NCBI GenBank assembly: GCA_036377075.1
Contig: DASUZB010000177.1
Span: forward strand, 1 to 41,784
Direction of reading: 5' to 3'
DNA: 41,784 bases
Origin: DASUZB01 sp036377075
GTDB lineage: Bacteria; Actinomycetota; CALGFH01
The notes below the pieces were generated by a model that was given only the letters and a program-made list of their open reading frames with translations, made no database searches and was not told the origin of the DNA. Of this stretch, positions 10,320 to 19,159 are shown in pieces. The position numbers and the translations under genes were made by a program. Within the stretch, counting starts at the first letter, position 1. Each line of letters starts with the position of its first letter.

Positions 10320-11570
10320 ATGCCGAGCCCGGGCCCGCTCGCAGGCGCCCGGGTGCTGCTCGCCGTGAGCGGCGGGGTGGCCGCCTACAAGGCCGCCGAG
10401 CTCGCCCGCGAGCTGCAGCGCCACGGCGCCGAGGTGCAGCCGTTGCTGACCGCCGGCGCCGAGTCGTTCGTCACCAGGGCCACCTTCGCCGCCCTGACCG
10501 GCCGGCCCGTGCCCGCCTCGGTCTGGGACGACCCCGCCGCCGTCGAGCACGTCGCGCTGGCGCGCTGGGGCGAGCTGCTGCTGGTCGCCCCGGCCACCGC
10601 CCACGTGCTGGCGCGCATGGCCGCCGGCCTCGCCGACGACCTGGTCACCAACGTCGCGCTCGCCTTCGCCGGGCCGGTGGTGGTCGCCCCGGCGATGCAC
10701 ACCGAGATGTGGGAGCACCCCGCCACCCGCCACAACCTGGAGGTCCTCGGCGGCCGTGGCGTGGTGGTGGTGCCGCCGGCCAGCGGACCGCTCACCTCCG
10801 GCGACGTCGGCCCTGGCCGCCTCGCCGAGCTGGGCGACCTGGTCGAGGCGGCGGCCGCGACGCTGGGAAGGGCGCGCTCCCTGGCGGGGGTGCGCGTGCT
10901 GGTCAGCGTCGGCGGCACCAGGGAGCCGATCGACCCGGTCCGCTACCTCGGCAACCGCTCCTCCGGCCGGATGGGCGCCGCGATCGTCGCCGAGGCGCTG
11001 CGCCGCGGCGCCGAGGTGACCGCCGTGGTCGCCGCGACCAGCGTGGCGCTGCCCGCCGGCGCGCGCGTGGTGCGGGTCGAGACCGCGCAGGACCTCTACG
11101 ACGCGGTCACGGCCGCCGGCGGGGCCGCCGACGTGGTGGTGATGGCCGCGGCGGTGGCCGACTTCCGCCCCAAGGCCGCCGCCAGCCAGAAGCTCAAGAA
11201 GGAGCGGGGCGTGCCCGAGCTGGTCCTCGAGCCCACCCCCGACACGCTCGCGGAGCTGGGCCGCACCCGCCGGCCGGGCCAGCTGCTCGTCGGCTTCGCC
11301 GCCGAGACCGAGGACCACGTCGCCGCCGGCCGCCGCAAGCTCGCCAACAAGCACCTCGACCTGGTGGTGGTCAACCACGTCGAGGGCGCCGGCTCCGCCT
11401 TCGGCGCCGAGCGCGCCGACGCCTACCTGGTCGACGCCGCCGAGGTCGTGCCGCTGCAGCGCACCGACAAGGACGAGATCGCCCGCCGCCTGCTCGACCG
11501 GGTCGAGCGCATGCGCGGCCACCCGCGTTCCTCTCCGGGGGGCTCGAGGGCGAGGCCGGCGCCCGGGTGA
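10320..11570 (+). CDS. coaBC: Bifunctional phosphopantothenoylcysteine synthetase/decarboxylase
   Basis: CoaBC makes 4'-phosphopantetheine: CoaB couples cysteine to phosphopantothenate and CoaC decarboxylates the product with FMN. ATG 10320 follows GGGGAG (10308-10313) and gives 416 residues. The CoaC half (1-180) has the FMN-binding SGGVAAYKAAELAREL, catalytic His77 in VEHVAL and PAMHTEMW. The segment that carries the catalytic Cys in E. coli (ACGDxGxGR) reads TSGDVGPGR here, with Ser160; similar changes may be common in actinobacteria. The CoaB half shows GGTREPIDPVRYLGNRSSG, AAAVADFRP and KLANKHLDLVVVNHV. The last 20 residues (RGHPRSSPGGSRARPAPG) are a non-conserved tail. The stop overlaps the next gene by 4 bases. 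Confidence 0.95.
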   Translation: MPSPGPLAGARVLLAVSGGVAAYKAAELARELQRHGAEVQPLLTAGAESFVTRATFAALTGRPVPASVWDDPAAVEHVALARWGELLLVAPATAHVLARMAAGLADDLVTNVALAFAGPVVVAPAMHTEMWEHPATRHNLEVLGGRGVVVVPPASGPLTSGDVGPGRLAELGDLVEAAAATLGRARSLAGVRVLVSVGGTREPIDPVRYLGNRSSGRMGAAIVAEALRRGAEVTAVVAATSVALPAGARVVRVETAQDLYDAVTAAGGAADVVVMAAAVADFRPKAAASQKLKKERGVPELVLEPTPDTLAELGRTRRPGQLLVGFAAETEDHVAAGRRKLANKHLDLVVVNHVEGAGSAFGAERADAYLVDAAEVVPLQRTDKDEIARRLLDRVERMRGHPRSSPGGSRARPAPG

Positions 11571-12310
11571 CGGGCCGCCACGCACAGCCGAGCGGTGGCC
11601 CCCCGGTCAACAGGTCCACGCGCGTCGTGGTGGTCACGGGCGCCAACCGCGGCATCGGCCGCGAGGTCGCCCGCCAGCTCGGGCTCCGGGGCGAGGTGGT
11701 GGTGCTCGGCGCCCGCGACCCCGCCAAGGGGGAGCGCACCGCCGCCGAGCTCGCCCGCGAGGGCGCCTCGGTGCTCCCGCGCCAGCTCGACGTCACCGAC
11801 CACGCCTCGCTGGCGCGGCTCGCCGAGGAGCTCGGCGAGCGCCACGGCCGCCTGGACGTGCTGGTCAACAACGCCGCCATCCTCTACGACACCTGGCAGC
11901 ACGCGGCCGGCGCCGACCTCGGCCAGGTCGCTGAGGCGCTGCAGACCAACCTGCTCGGCGCCTGGCGCGCGGTGCAGGCGTTCCTGCCGCTGCTGCGCGC
12001 CAGCGGGCACGCCAGGATCGTCAACGTCTCCAGCGAGGCCGGCTCGCTGGCGAGCATGGGCTCCTACGCGCCCGCCTACAACGTCTCGAAGGCGTCACTG
12101 AACGCCCTCACCGTGATGCTCGCCGCCGACCTGCGCCGCGACCGCATCCTGGTCAACGCCGTCTGCCCCGGCTGGGTGGCCACCGACATGGGCGGCCCCG
12201 GCGGCCGCCCGGTCGCCGACGGCGCCGGCAGCGTCCTGTGGGCGGTCGACCTGCCCGACGACGGCCCCAGCGGCGGCTTCTTCCGCGACGGCCGCCCGCT
12301 GCCCTGGTAG
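11567..12310 (+). CDS. Short-chain dehydrogenase/reductase
   Basis: A classical SDR of 247 residues beginning at GTG 11567, which overlaps the coaBC stop (GTGA). The NAD(P)-binding TGANRGIG lies at about 24-31, NNAA at 101-104, the structural Asn128 in TNLLG, catalytic Ser in VSSEAGS (155-156), and Tyr171/Lys175 in YNVSK. The cofactor loop LGARDP after the second strand favours NADPH. The closing lines WAVDLPDDGPSGGFFRDGRPLPW resemble carbonyl-reductase-like SDRs. The substrate cannot be told from sequence. It probably rides on the coaBC transcript; the 174-base gap behind it holds the metK promoter. Confidence 0.85.
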   Translation: MTGRHAQPSGGPPVNRSTRVVVVTGANRGIGREVARQLGLRGEVVVLGARDPAKGERTAAELAREGASVLPRQLDVTDHASLARLAEELGERHGRLDVLVNNAAILYDTWQHAAGADLGQVAEALQTNLLGAWRAVQAFLPLLRASGHARIVNVSSEAGSLASMGSYAPAYNVSKASLNALTVMLAADLRRDRILVNAVCPGWVATDMGGPGGRPVADGAGSVLWAVDLPDDGPSGGFFRDGRPLPW

Positions 12311-12337
12311 CGGCGCCCTTGGAGACGGCGTAGCGGG

Positions 12338-12385
12338 TCGACCTCGACCGAATCGATACGCTATCGTGCCCAGCCCGGGGCTGGG
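12338..12385 (+). promoter_or_regulatory. Putative metK promoter and leader hairpin
   Basis: TCGACC (12338-12343), 18 bases, then TATCGT (12362-12367) is a weak promoter-like pair in the gap after the dehydrogenase gene. It is followed at once by a perfect 7-base hairpin, CCCAGCC (12369-12375), loop CGG, GGCTGGG (12379-12385). This hairpin would sit at the very 5' end of the metK transcript, or could end the upstream transcript. I see no SAM riboswitch core. Confidence 0.4.
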
Positions 12386-12484
12386 ACGACCCCCCCGCCG
12401 GTTGCCTCGGCATCGCCGGCCCGGCTACCCTTCCCGGAGCCCTGCTTCGCGCCGGGTCTCGAGGCGCATCCTGGAGGATTCCCA

Positions 12485-13678
12485 GTGGCGAACCGTTACC
12501 TTTTCACGTCCGAGTCGGTGACCGAGGGTCACCCCGACAAGATCGCCGACCAGATCTCGGACTCGGTCCTCGACGAGATCCTGAGCGCCGATCCTGCCGG
12601 GCGGGTGGCCTGCGAGACGCTGGTCACCACCGGGCTGGTGGTGGTCGCCGGGGAGATCTCGACCACCACCTACGTCGACATCCCGGCCACCGTGCGGCGC
12701 ACGATCATGGAGATCGGCTACGACCGCGCCAAGTACGGCTTCGATGGCTCCACCTGCGGCGTCACCGTCGCGATCGACGAGCAGTCGCCGGACATCGCCC
12801 AGGGCGTCGACCACGCCTTCGAGGAGCGCGCCGGCGACACCGACCCGCTCGACGCCCAGGGCGCCGGCGACCAGGGGATGATGGTCGGCTACGCCTGCAA
12901 CGACACGCCCGAGCTGATGCCCCTGCCGATCGCGCTGGCGCACCGCCTGTCGCGGCGGCTGGCCGAGGTGCGCAAGTCCGGCCTGATGCCCTACCTGCGG
13001 CCCGACGGCAAGACCCAGGTGACGGTCGAGTACGAGTCCGGCCGGCCGGTGCGCCTCGACACCGTGGTGGTCTCCACCCAGCACGGCCCGGACGTCGACC
13101 TCGAGACGCTGCTCACCCCGGACGTGCGCGAGAACGTGATCGACCCCTCGATCCCGGAGGGCCTGGCGATCGACGGGCTGCGCGTGTTCGTCAACCCGAC
13201 CGGGCGCTTCGAGCTCGGCGGGCCGCAGGCCGACACCGGCCTCACCGGCCGCAAGATCATCGTCGACACCTACGGCGGCATGGCCCGCCACGGCGGCGGC
13301 GCCTTCAGCGGCAAGGACCCGACCAAGGTGGACCGCTCGGCCGCCTACGCGGTCCGCTGGGTGGCCAAGAACGTGGTCGCTGCCGGGCTCGCGGAGCGCT
13401 GCGAGGTGCAGGTCGCCTACGCCATCGGCGTGGCCCACCCGGTGAGCGTGTTCGTGGAGACGTTCGGCACCGAGCGGATCGACCCGGAGAAGCTGGGCAA
13501 GCTGATCCCCGAGTTCTTCGACCTGCGCCCGGCCGCGATCCTGCGGGACCTCGACCTGCGCCGGCCGATTTTCCGCAAGACGGCGGCGTATGGGCATTTC
13601 GGTCGTACCGAGCCGGAGTTCTCCTGGGAGTCGACCAGCCGGGCCGAGGAGCTGGCCCGCGCGGCCGCGTCGCTGTAG
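12485..13678 (+). CDS. metK: S-adenosylmethionine synthase
   Basis: MetK makes SAM from methionine and ATP. The GTG start at 12485 follows TGGAGG (12471-12476). The 397-residue protein is of normal size, with all three domains. ATP and catalytic signatures are intact: FTSESVTEGHPDK near the N-terminus, GAGDQGMMVGYA, and the Lys-containing phosphate loop GGGAFSGKDPTKVDRSAAY. It supplies the methyl donor used by rsmB and the TrmH-family enzyme in this window, among others. It has its own leader region and is separated by 45 bases from priA. Confidence 0.97.
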   Translation: MANRYLFTSESVTEGHPDKIADQISDSVLDEILSADPAGRVACETLVTTGLVVVAGEISTTTYVDIPATVRRTIMEIGYDRAKYGFDGSTCGVTVAIDEQSPDIAQGVDHAFEERAGDTDPLDAQGAGDQGMMVGYACNDTPELMPLPIALAHRLSRRLAEVRKSGLMPYLRPDGKTQVTVEYESGRPVRLDTVVVSTQHGPDVDLETLLTPDVRENVIDPSIPEGLAIDGLRVFVNPTGRFELGGPQADTGLTGRKIIVDTYGGMARHGGGAFSGKDPTKVDRSAAYAVRWVAKNVVAAGLAERCEVQVAYAIGVAHPVSVFVETFGTERIDPEKLGKLIPEFFDLRPAAILRDLDLRRPIFRKTAAYGHFGRTEPEFSWESTSRAEELARAAASL

Positions 13679-13723
13679 CGGCACGGGGCGCCCGGGCCGC
13701 TCCCGGTTCGAGGGGGCGCCGCG

Positions 13724-15559
13724 ATGAGCGGCGTCCAGGTGGTCGTCGACGTCCCCCTGTTCCACCTCGACCGGCCGTTCACCTACCGGGTCCCCGAGTC
13801 GCTGCGCGGCGCCGTCGGCCTCGGCTCCCGGGTCAAGGTGCCGTTCGGCGGCCGCAAGCGGGTCGACGGCTGGGTTGTCGGCCTCACCGACGAGCTGCCG
13901 CCCGGCACCCGTGACCTGATCCGCCTGGTCTCGCCGCTGCCCGCCTTCGGCGCGCGGGAGCTCGCCCTGCTGCGCTGGGTCGCCGACCGCTGGGCGGGAA
14001 CCCTGGCCGACGTGCTGCGCCTCGCCGTCCCGCCGCGGGTCGCGGCGGTCGAGCGCGCCCTGGCCGAGCAGGACGGCGGCGGGTCCGCGGGGCTCGAGGG
14101 CCGGGGGGGCAGGCGGGGCCCGGTCGCGCCCACCGACGACCAGCTCGCGGCACTGGTCGCGGGCGGCTGGCGGGGCGCGGTGCTGTGGCGGCCGCTGCCT
14201 GGCGAGGACCGCGGCACCCGGGTGGTGGCGTGGGTCGAGGCGGCCCTCGCCGCCGGCAGGGGGGCGCTGGTGATCACCCCGGAGCTGGCCGCCGGCTCCG
14301 AGGTCGGCGACGCGGTGCGCAAGGGCTTCCCGGACGCCGCCGACCTCTCCTCGGACCTGCCCGACCGGCGCCGCTACCGCGCCTGGGCGGAGCTGCGCAG
14401 CGGCCGGCGGCAGGTGGCGGTCGGGGGCCGCTCGGCGGTGCTCGCGCCGGTGCGCCGGCTCGGCCTGGTGGTGGTCGACGACGAGGCCAACCGCTCCCAC
14501 AAGGAGCAGCGCACCCCCCGCTACCACGCCCGCGAGGTCGCCCTGCTGCGCGCCTCGGTCGAGGGCGCGACCTGCGTGCTCAGCGGCACGGTCCCGTCGG
14601 CGGAGGCGGTCGCGGCGGTGCGCGCCGGGCGCGTGCGCATGCTCGCCCCCGACCGCGCCAGCGAGCGCCGCGCCCGGCCACTGGTCGAGGTCGTCGACCC
14701 CTTCGACCAGGACAGCGGCCCGGGCGCCGGCGGGCTGCACCGCCGCGCCCTTGCGGCGGTGGGCGCGGCACTCCGCCGCGGCGAGAGCGCCTACGTTCTG
14801 GTCCCCAGGCGCGGGCCGGCGCAGCCGGGCGCGCCGCGGCTGCGCACCGCCGGCCAGGTCGCCGAGGAGCTCGGCAGGCACCTCGGCGGCACGCTGGTGT
14901 GGCGGCTGGACCGGGAGGTGCTCGACCCCGGCGAGGTGCCGCCGTGGGCGGGCAGCGGTCCCGGGGTGATCGTCGGCACCGTCGCCGGCGTCAAGGACCA
15001 CCCGCCGCTCACTGGCTGCCGCACGGTGGTGGTGGTCGGCGCGGACGCCGCCCTCGGCCAGGCCGAGGTGCGCGCCGCCGAGGAGGCCTACCGGACCTGG
15101 AGCCGCGCCGCCGGCTGGTGCGGCCCGCAGGGCGGCGCCGGCCGCTTCGTGCTCCAGGCCCGCGAGGGCGCCCACCACGCGGTGCAGGCCCTGGTCCGCT
15201 GGGACCCGGCCTTCTTCTGGCGCCACGAGCTGCCCCGCCGGGTCGAGCTCGGCTTCCCGCCGGCGCGCCGCCTCGTCCTGGTCGAGGGGCAGGAGCTCGA
15301 CGAGGCGAAGACCGCCATGGCCGGCCTGCAGGACGCCCTCGGGCCCAGGGCGGAGCTGCTCGGGCCGGCGGAGATGGGCCGTGGCTGGCGTATCATCGCC
15401 AAGGTCGAGGATGCCGAAGCGGCCGCCCGCGCCCTGCGACCCATGCTGGCCGAGGCGTCCCGATCCGGTGGACCGCACATCTCGGTGGACGTCGAGCCAC
15501 TGGAGGTGCTCGCCCCGGCGCCGAACACCACGACCGCGGCACGGGGCCCGGGGAGCTGA
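13724..15559 (+). CDS. priA: Replication restart protein PriA, helicase-dead form
   Basis: A 611-residue PriA-like protein with the N-terminal 3'-DNA-binding domain (VDVPLFHLDRPFTYRVP, GSRVKVPFGGRKR.GWV). In place of the Walker A motif G..GSGKT the sequence reads VLWRPLPGEDRGTRVV, with no usable P-loop. The DEEH box is VVDDEANRSHKEQ, and the eight zinc-binding cysteines of canonical PriA are absent (the region is SAYVLVPRRGPAQPGAP). The fold is otherwise kept to the C-terminal domain. Actinobacterial PriA proteins are known to be degenerate in this way, and are thought to act as DNA-binding loaders rather than helicases. A Gly-rich, non-conserved stretch (GGGSAGLEGRGGRRGP) links the DNA-binding and helicase-like parts. 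Confidence 0.93.
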   Translation: MSGVQVVVDVPLFHLDRPFTYRVPESLRGAVGLGSRVKVPFGGRKRVDGWVVGLTDELPPGTRDLIRLVSPLPAFGARELALLRWVADRWAGTLADVLRLAVPPRVAAVERALAEQDGGGSAGLEGRGGRRGPVAPTDDQLAALVAGGWRGAVLWRPLPGEDRGTRVVAWVEAALAAGRGALVITPELAAGSEVGDAVRKGFPDAADLSSDLPDRRRYRAWAELRSGRRQVAVGGRSAVLAPVRRLGLVVVDDEANRSHKEQRTPRYHAREVALLRASVEGATCVLSGTVPSAEAVAAVRAGRVRMLAPDRASERRARPLVEVVDPFDQDSGPGAGGLHRRALAAVGAALRRGESAYVLVPRRGPAQPGAPRLRTAGQVAEELGRHLGGTLVWRLDREVLDPGEVPPWAGSGPGVIVGTVAGVKDHPPLTGCRTVVVVGADAALGQAEVRAAEEAYRTWSRAAGWCGPQGGAGRFVLQAREGAHHAVQALVRWDPAFFWRHELPRRVELGFPPARRLVLVEGQELDEAKTAMAGLQDALGPRAELLGPAEMGRGWRIIAKVEDAEAAARALRPMLAEASRSGGPHISVDVEPLEVLAPAPNTTTAARGPGS

Positions 15560-15571
15560 AAGGAGACCGCC

Positions 15572-16132
15572 CTGCTCGAGATCCGCCTGTTCGGCCACCC
15601 GGTGCTGAAGGAGCGCTCCGCGCCGGTCACCACGTTCGACGCCGAGCTGGCCCGCTTCGGCGACGAGCTGCTCGAGACCATGCGAGCCGCGCGCGGCGTC
15701 GGCCTGGCCGCGCCCCAGGTCGGGGTCTTGCGCCGCATGTTCGCCTACGACGTCGGAGTGGACGAGGAGACCGGCGAGCACCCCTACGGCGTGCTGGTCA
15801 ACCCGGTGATCCTGCGCAGCGACGGCAAGCAGGTGGGGGAGGAGGGCTGCCTGTCCTTCCCCGGCCTGTACTACGAGTGCGCCCGCGCCATGGAGGTCAC
15901 CGTCGAGGCCTGCGACACCGCCGGGCGGCCGCTCACCCTCGAGGGCTCCGGCCTGCTCGCCCGCGCCTTCCAGCACGAGATCGACCACCTCGACGGGGTG
16001 CTGTTCATCGACCGGCTCTCCCGCGGCGACCGCAAGCGCGCCCTGAAGCAGTGGCGCGAGCGCGAGTTCGAGCTCGAGCAGCCCGGCATCGCCCCCCACG
16101 TGCACCGCTCCGACGCCGCCCCCACCCTGTAA
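15572..16132 (+). CDS. def: Peptide deformylase, probable CTG start
   Basis: Def removes the formyl group from new N-terminal formyl-methionine. The metal and catalytic motifs are complete: GVGLAAPQVG, EGCLSFPG and QHEIDHLDG. The family's conserved start (IRLFGHPVLKERSAPV) lies upstream of the first GTG in frame (15602), so that GTG cannot be the true start. The only suitable codon between the priA stop (same frame, 15557-15559) and this segment is CTG 15572. It lies 6 bases after a strong AAAGGAG (15559-15565). The resulting protein has 186 residues, normal for the family. Its place beside fmt, which adds the formyl group, is the usual pairing. Confidence 0.95.
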   Translation: MLEIRLFGHPVLKERSAPVTTFDAELARFGDELLETMRAARGVGLAAPQVGVLRRMFAYDVGVDEETGEHPYGVLVNPVILRSDGKQVGEEGCLSFPGLYYECARAMEVTVEACDTAGRPLTLEGSGLLARAFQHEIDHLDGVLFIDRLSRGDRKRALKQWREREFELEQPGIAPHVHRSDAAPTL

Positions 16133-16134
16133 CG

Positions 16135-17076
16135 ATGCGGGTCGTCTACCTGGGCACGCCCGCCGCGGCCGTGCCGCCGCTCGGAGCCCTGCTCGCCTCC
16201 CGCCACCAGGTGGTCGCGGTGGTCACCCGCCCGGACAAGCCACGCGACCACCGCGGCGGCCGGCCGGCGCCGTCGCCGGTCAGGCAGGCGGCCGAGGCCG
16301 CCGGGCTGCCGCTGCTGACGCCGCCGCGCGGGCGCGACCCCGAGCTGCCCGCCCAGCTCGCCGCGTTCGCCGCCGACGTCGGCTTCACCTGCGCGTTCGG
16401 CTACCTGCTGCCCGACCCGGTGCTCGCGGCCTTCCCCCGGGGCGTGCTCAACCTGCACTTCTCGCTGCTGCCCGCGTACCGGGGTCCGGCCCCGGTGCAG
16501 CACGCCCTGCTCGACGGGCGCACCGTCACCGGGGTCTCCACCTTCGTGATCGACCAGGGCATGGACACCGGCCCGCTGCTGCTGACCGCCGAGGTCCCGG
16601 TCCTGCCCGACGAGGACGCCGGCGAGCTCACCGCGCGGCTCGCCGAGGTGGGGGCGCGGCTCGCGGTGGAGACCCTCGACGGGCTGGAGGCCGGCACCGT
16701 CACGCCGCGGCCCCAGCCGGAGGCCGGTGCCAGCCTCGCCCCCAAGGTCCGCCCGGAGCAGGCCTGCCTCGACTGGACCGTGCCGGCGAGGCGGCTGGTC
16801 GACGCCGTGCGGGCGTTCAACCCCGCGCCGGGCGCCTGGACCACCATGCGCGGCCGCCGCCTCAAGGTGCGGCGTGCCGCCCTGGCACCGGACGGCCCTC
16901 CGTCGCTCGCTCCGGGGGAGCTGGCCGCCGGTCGCCGCGGCGAGCTGCTCGCCGGCGCCGGCGACGGCGCCGTCGAGCTGGTCTGCGTGCAGCCGGAGGG
17001 CAAGCGGGCGATGCCGGGCGGCGACTTCGCCCGCGGCGCCCGCCTGGCCCCCGGCGAGCGATTCGGCCAAACGTGA
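16135..17076 (+). CDS. fmt: Methionyl-tRNA formyltransferase
   Basis: Fmt transfers a formyl group from 10-formyl-tetrahydrofolate to Met-tRNA(fMet). ATG 16135 comes two bases after the def stop; the protein has 313 residues. The catalytic Asn106, His108 and Asp144 are present in NLHFSLLPAYRGPAPVQ and DQGMDTGPLL. The N-terminal Rossmann start MRVVYLGTPA and the tRNA-contacting loop TRPDKPRDHRGGRPAPSPV are typical, as is the C-terminal OB-fold. Its stop overlaps the rsmB start by 4 bases. Together with def it completes the N-terminal formyl cycle. Confidence 0.96.
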   Translation: MRVVYLGTPAAAVPPLGALLASRHQVVAVVTRPDKPRDHRGGRPAPSPVRQAAEAAGLPLLTPPRGRDPELPAQLAAFAADVGFTCAFGYLLPDPVLAAFPRGVLNLHFSLLPAYRGPAPVQHALLDGRTVTGVSTFVIDQGMDTGPLLLTAEVPVLPDEDAGELTARLAEVGARLAVETLDGLEAGTVTPRPQPEAGASLAPKVRPEQACLDWTVPARRLVDAVRAFNPAPGAWTTMRGRRLKVRRAALAPDGPPSLAPGELAAGRRGELLAGAGDGAVELVCVQPEGKRAMPGGDFARGARLAPGERFGQT

Positions 17077-18389
17077 CGCAGCCCACCGCCAACGCGCGCG
17101 GCGTCGCCCTGGCCGCGCTCGGCCGCGTCGAGCAGGAGGGCGCCTACGCCAACCTGCTGCTGCCGGGGCTGCTGGCCCGCTCCGGGCTCGGGCCCGGCGA
17201 CCGCGCCGCCGTCACCGACCTGGTCAACGGGTCGCTGCGGCTGCGCGGCGCGCTCGACGCCGCCCTCGCGCCGCTCTCGCGGCAGCCGCTCGAACGCCTC
17301 CAGCCGCTGGTCCGCAACGGCCTGCGCCTGGGCGCCTACGAGCTGCTGTTCGCCGGCACCGCGCCGCACGCCGCCCTCGCCGAGGTGGTCGGCGCCGTGC
17401 GCCGCGCCGGCAACCGGGGCCAGGCCGGCTACGTCAACGCCGTCCTGCGGCGCCTGGCGGGCAGCCCGCCGCGCTGGCCCGACCGCGACGGCGACCCGGT
17501 CGCGTGGGCGACCACGGCCGGCTCGCACCCGCCCTGGATCGTGGCGGAGGCGCTCGACCGGCTCGGCGCGGAGGGCCTGGTGCGGCTCGTCGAGGCGGAC
17601 AACGCCCGCCCGGCGGTGACCCTGCGGGCCACCCCGGGCGTGGTCACCCGCGACCAGCTGCTCGCCGAGCTGGCCGCGGCCGGGGTGGAGGCCACCCCGA
17701 GCGAGCTGTCGCCCGACTGCGTGGTGCTGGCCCGCGGCGACCCCGGCGAGCTGGCCGCCGTCCGCGAGGGCCGGGCGGTCGTCCAGGACGCCGCCGCGGC
17801 CCTGGTCGCACCGGCGCTCGGCGCCCGCGAGGGCGACCTGGTCGTCGACCTGGCCGCCGGGCCCGGTGGCAAGGCCGGCCACCTGGCGGCGCTCGGCGCC
17901 CGCGTGCTCGCCGTCGAGCTCCACCCCGGCCGTGCCCGTCTGGTGCGCGAGACCGCCGTGCGCCTCGGGCAGACCGCCCGCCTCCTCGCCGTCACCGGCG
18001 ACGCCACCCGCCTGCCGCTGGCCGACGGCGCGGCCGACGGCGCCCTGGTGGACGCGCCCTGCACCAACCTCGGCAGCCTGCGCCGCCGGCCGGAGGCGCG
18101 CTGGCGCCACCGCGCCGACGAGGTCCCCGGCCTGGCCGCGCTGCAGCGCCGCCTGCTCGCCGCCGCCACCCGCGCCGTGCGGCCCGGCGGCGCGGTCCTC
18201 TACGCCGTCTGCACCTGGACGGGGGCCGAGACCGACGAGGTGGTCGACGCCGCGCTCGCCGACCATCCGGAGCTCGAGCCGGCGCCGCTCGCCGGCCCGC
18301 TCGGCCGTGAGCCGCGGCGGCAGCTCTGGCCCCACCTCGACGGCGGCGACGGCATGTTCCTGGCCCGCCTGGTCAAGCGCGGAGGGTAA
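17073..18389 (+). CDS. rsmB: 16S rRNA m5C967 methyltransferase RsmB
   Basis: RsmB methylates C967 of 16S rRNA with SAM. GTG 17073 overlaps fmt (GTGA); 438 residues. The N-terminal NusB-like RNA-binding domain spans about 5-140. The SAM-binding motif I is VVDLAAGPGGKAGHLA. The two cysteines of the m5C mechanism are Cys330 in DAPCTNLGSLRRRPE and Cys380 in YAVCTWTG, the former the release base and the latter the nucleophile in this family. The end HLDGGDGMFLARLVK is typical. A gap of 89 bases separates it from rpe and contains TACCAT (18419-18424), a possible -10 without a clear -35. Confidence 0.94.
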   Translation: MTQPTANARGVALAALGRVEQEGAYANLLLPGLLARSGLGPGDRAAVTDLVNGSLRLRGALDAALAPLSRQPLERLQPLVRNGLRLGAYELLFAGTAPHAALAEVVGAVRRAGNRGQAGYVNAVLRRLAGSPPRWPDRDGDPVAWATTAGSHPPWIVAEALDRLGAEGLVRLVEADNARPAVTLRATPGVVTRDQLLAELAAAGVEATPSELSPDCVVLARGDPGELAAVREGRAVVQDAAAALVAPALGAREGDLVVDLAAGPGGKAGHLAALGARVLAVELHPGRARLVRETAVRLGQTARLLAVTGDATRLPLADGAADGALVDAPCTNLGSLRRRPEARWRHRADEVPGLAALQRRLLAAATRAVRPGGAVLYAVCTWTGAETDEVVDAALADHPELEPAPLAGPLGREPRRQLWPHLDGGDGMFLARLVKRGG

Positions 18390-18478
18390 AGGAGGCTCCC
18401 CGTCGTCGCGATGGTCGATACCATGCCCGCAGACACGCTCCCGGACCGCCCGGGGGCGGCAGCGCCTCGAGGAGCGAC

Positions 18479-19159
18479 GTGACCCGACGCCTGGCCCCCT
18501 CCGTGCTCAACGCCGACCTGGCCCGCCTCGCCGACCAGGTCGAGCTGGTGCACGAGGCGGCCGACTGGCTGCACCTCGACCTGATGGACGGGCACTTCGT
18601 GCCCAACCTCACCTTCGGCCCGCCGGTGGTCGCGGCGCTGCGCCGCCACACCGACCTGTTCTTCGACTGCCACCTGATGGTCGCCGACCCGGTCGCCCTG
18701 CTGCCCGACCTCGCCGCCGCCGGCGTCGGCATGGTCAGCATGCACGTCGAGGCGCTCGACGACCCGGCGGCGGCGCTGGCCGCGTCGGCCGACCTCGGCA
18801 TGGCCGCCGGCCTGGCGCTGCGCCCCGGCACCCCGCTCGAGGCGGTCCTGCCCTTCGTCGACCGGCTCGACCTGCTGCTGCCGATGACGGTGGAGCCCGG
18901 CTTCGGCGGCCAGGCGTTCCGCGACGACGTGCTGCCCAAGGTCGCCGCCGCCCGCCGCGCCATCGACGCCACGGGGCGCACCGTCGCCCTCGAGGTCGAC
19001 GGCGGCGTGAACGCGACCACCGCGCCACGCTGCCGCGACGCCGGCGCCGACGTGTTCGTGATCGGCACCGCCATCTTCCACGCCGACGACCCCACCGCCG
19101 CCGCCAAGGCGCTACGCGTCCAGCTCGAGCTGGACGGCCCGGAGAATCGGGGTGGCTGA
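18479..19159 (+). CDS. rpe: Ribulose-phosphate 3-epimerase
   Basis: Rpe interconverts ribulose 5-phosphate and xylulose 5-phosphate in the pentose phosphate pathway, and so sets the supply of ribulose 5-phosphate for riboflavin. GTG 18479 follows GAGGAG (18470-18473 region); 226 residues. The metal and acid/base motifs are intact: APSVLNADLARL, LHLDLMDGHFVPNLTFGP, DCHLMV, MTVEPGFGGQAF, EVDGGVN and ADVFVIGTAIF. In many actinobacteria ribD follows rpe; here a response regulator gene occupies that place, overlapping the rpe end by 8 bases. Confidence 0.96.
   Translation: MTRRLAPSVLNADLARLADQVELVHEAADWLHLDLMDGHFVPNLTFGPPVVAALRRHTDLFFDCHLMVADPVALLPDLAAAGVGMVSMHVEALDDPAAALAASADLGMAAGLALRPGTPLEAVLPFVDRLDLLLPMTVEPGFGGQAFRDDVLPKVAAARRAIDATGRTVALEVDGGVNATTAPRCRDAGADVFVIGTAIFHADDPTAAAKALRVQLELDGPENRGG

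Noticed and set aside
12311..12484. SAM riboswitch before metK
   Set aside because: I looked for SAM-I, SAM-II and SAH cores and saw none; only one short hairpin and weak promoter elements are present.
12425..16105. A 1226-codon open frame on the minus strand
   Set aside because: It lies opposite metK, priA and def, all with clear homology, and encodes a His/Arg/Gly-rich sequence typical of the antisense frame of GC-rich genes.
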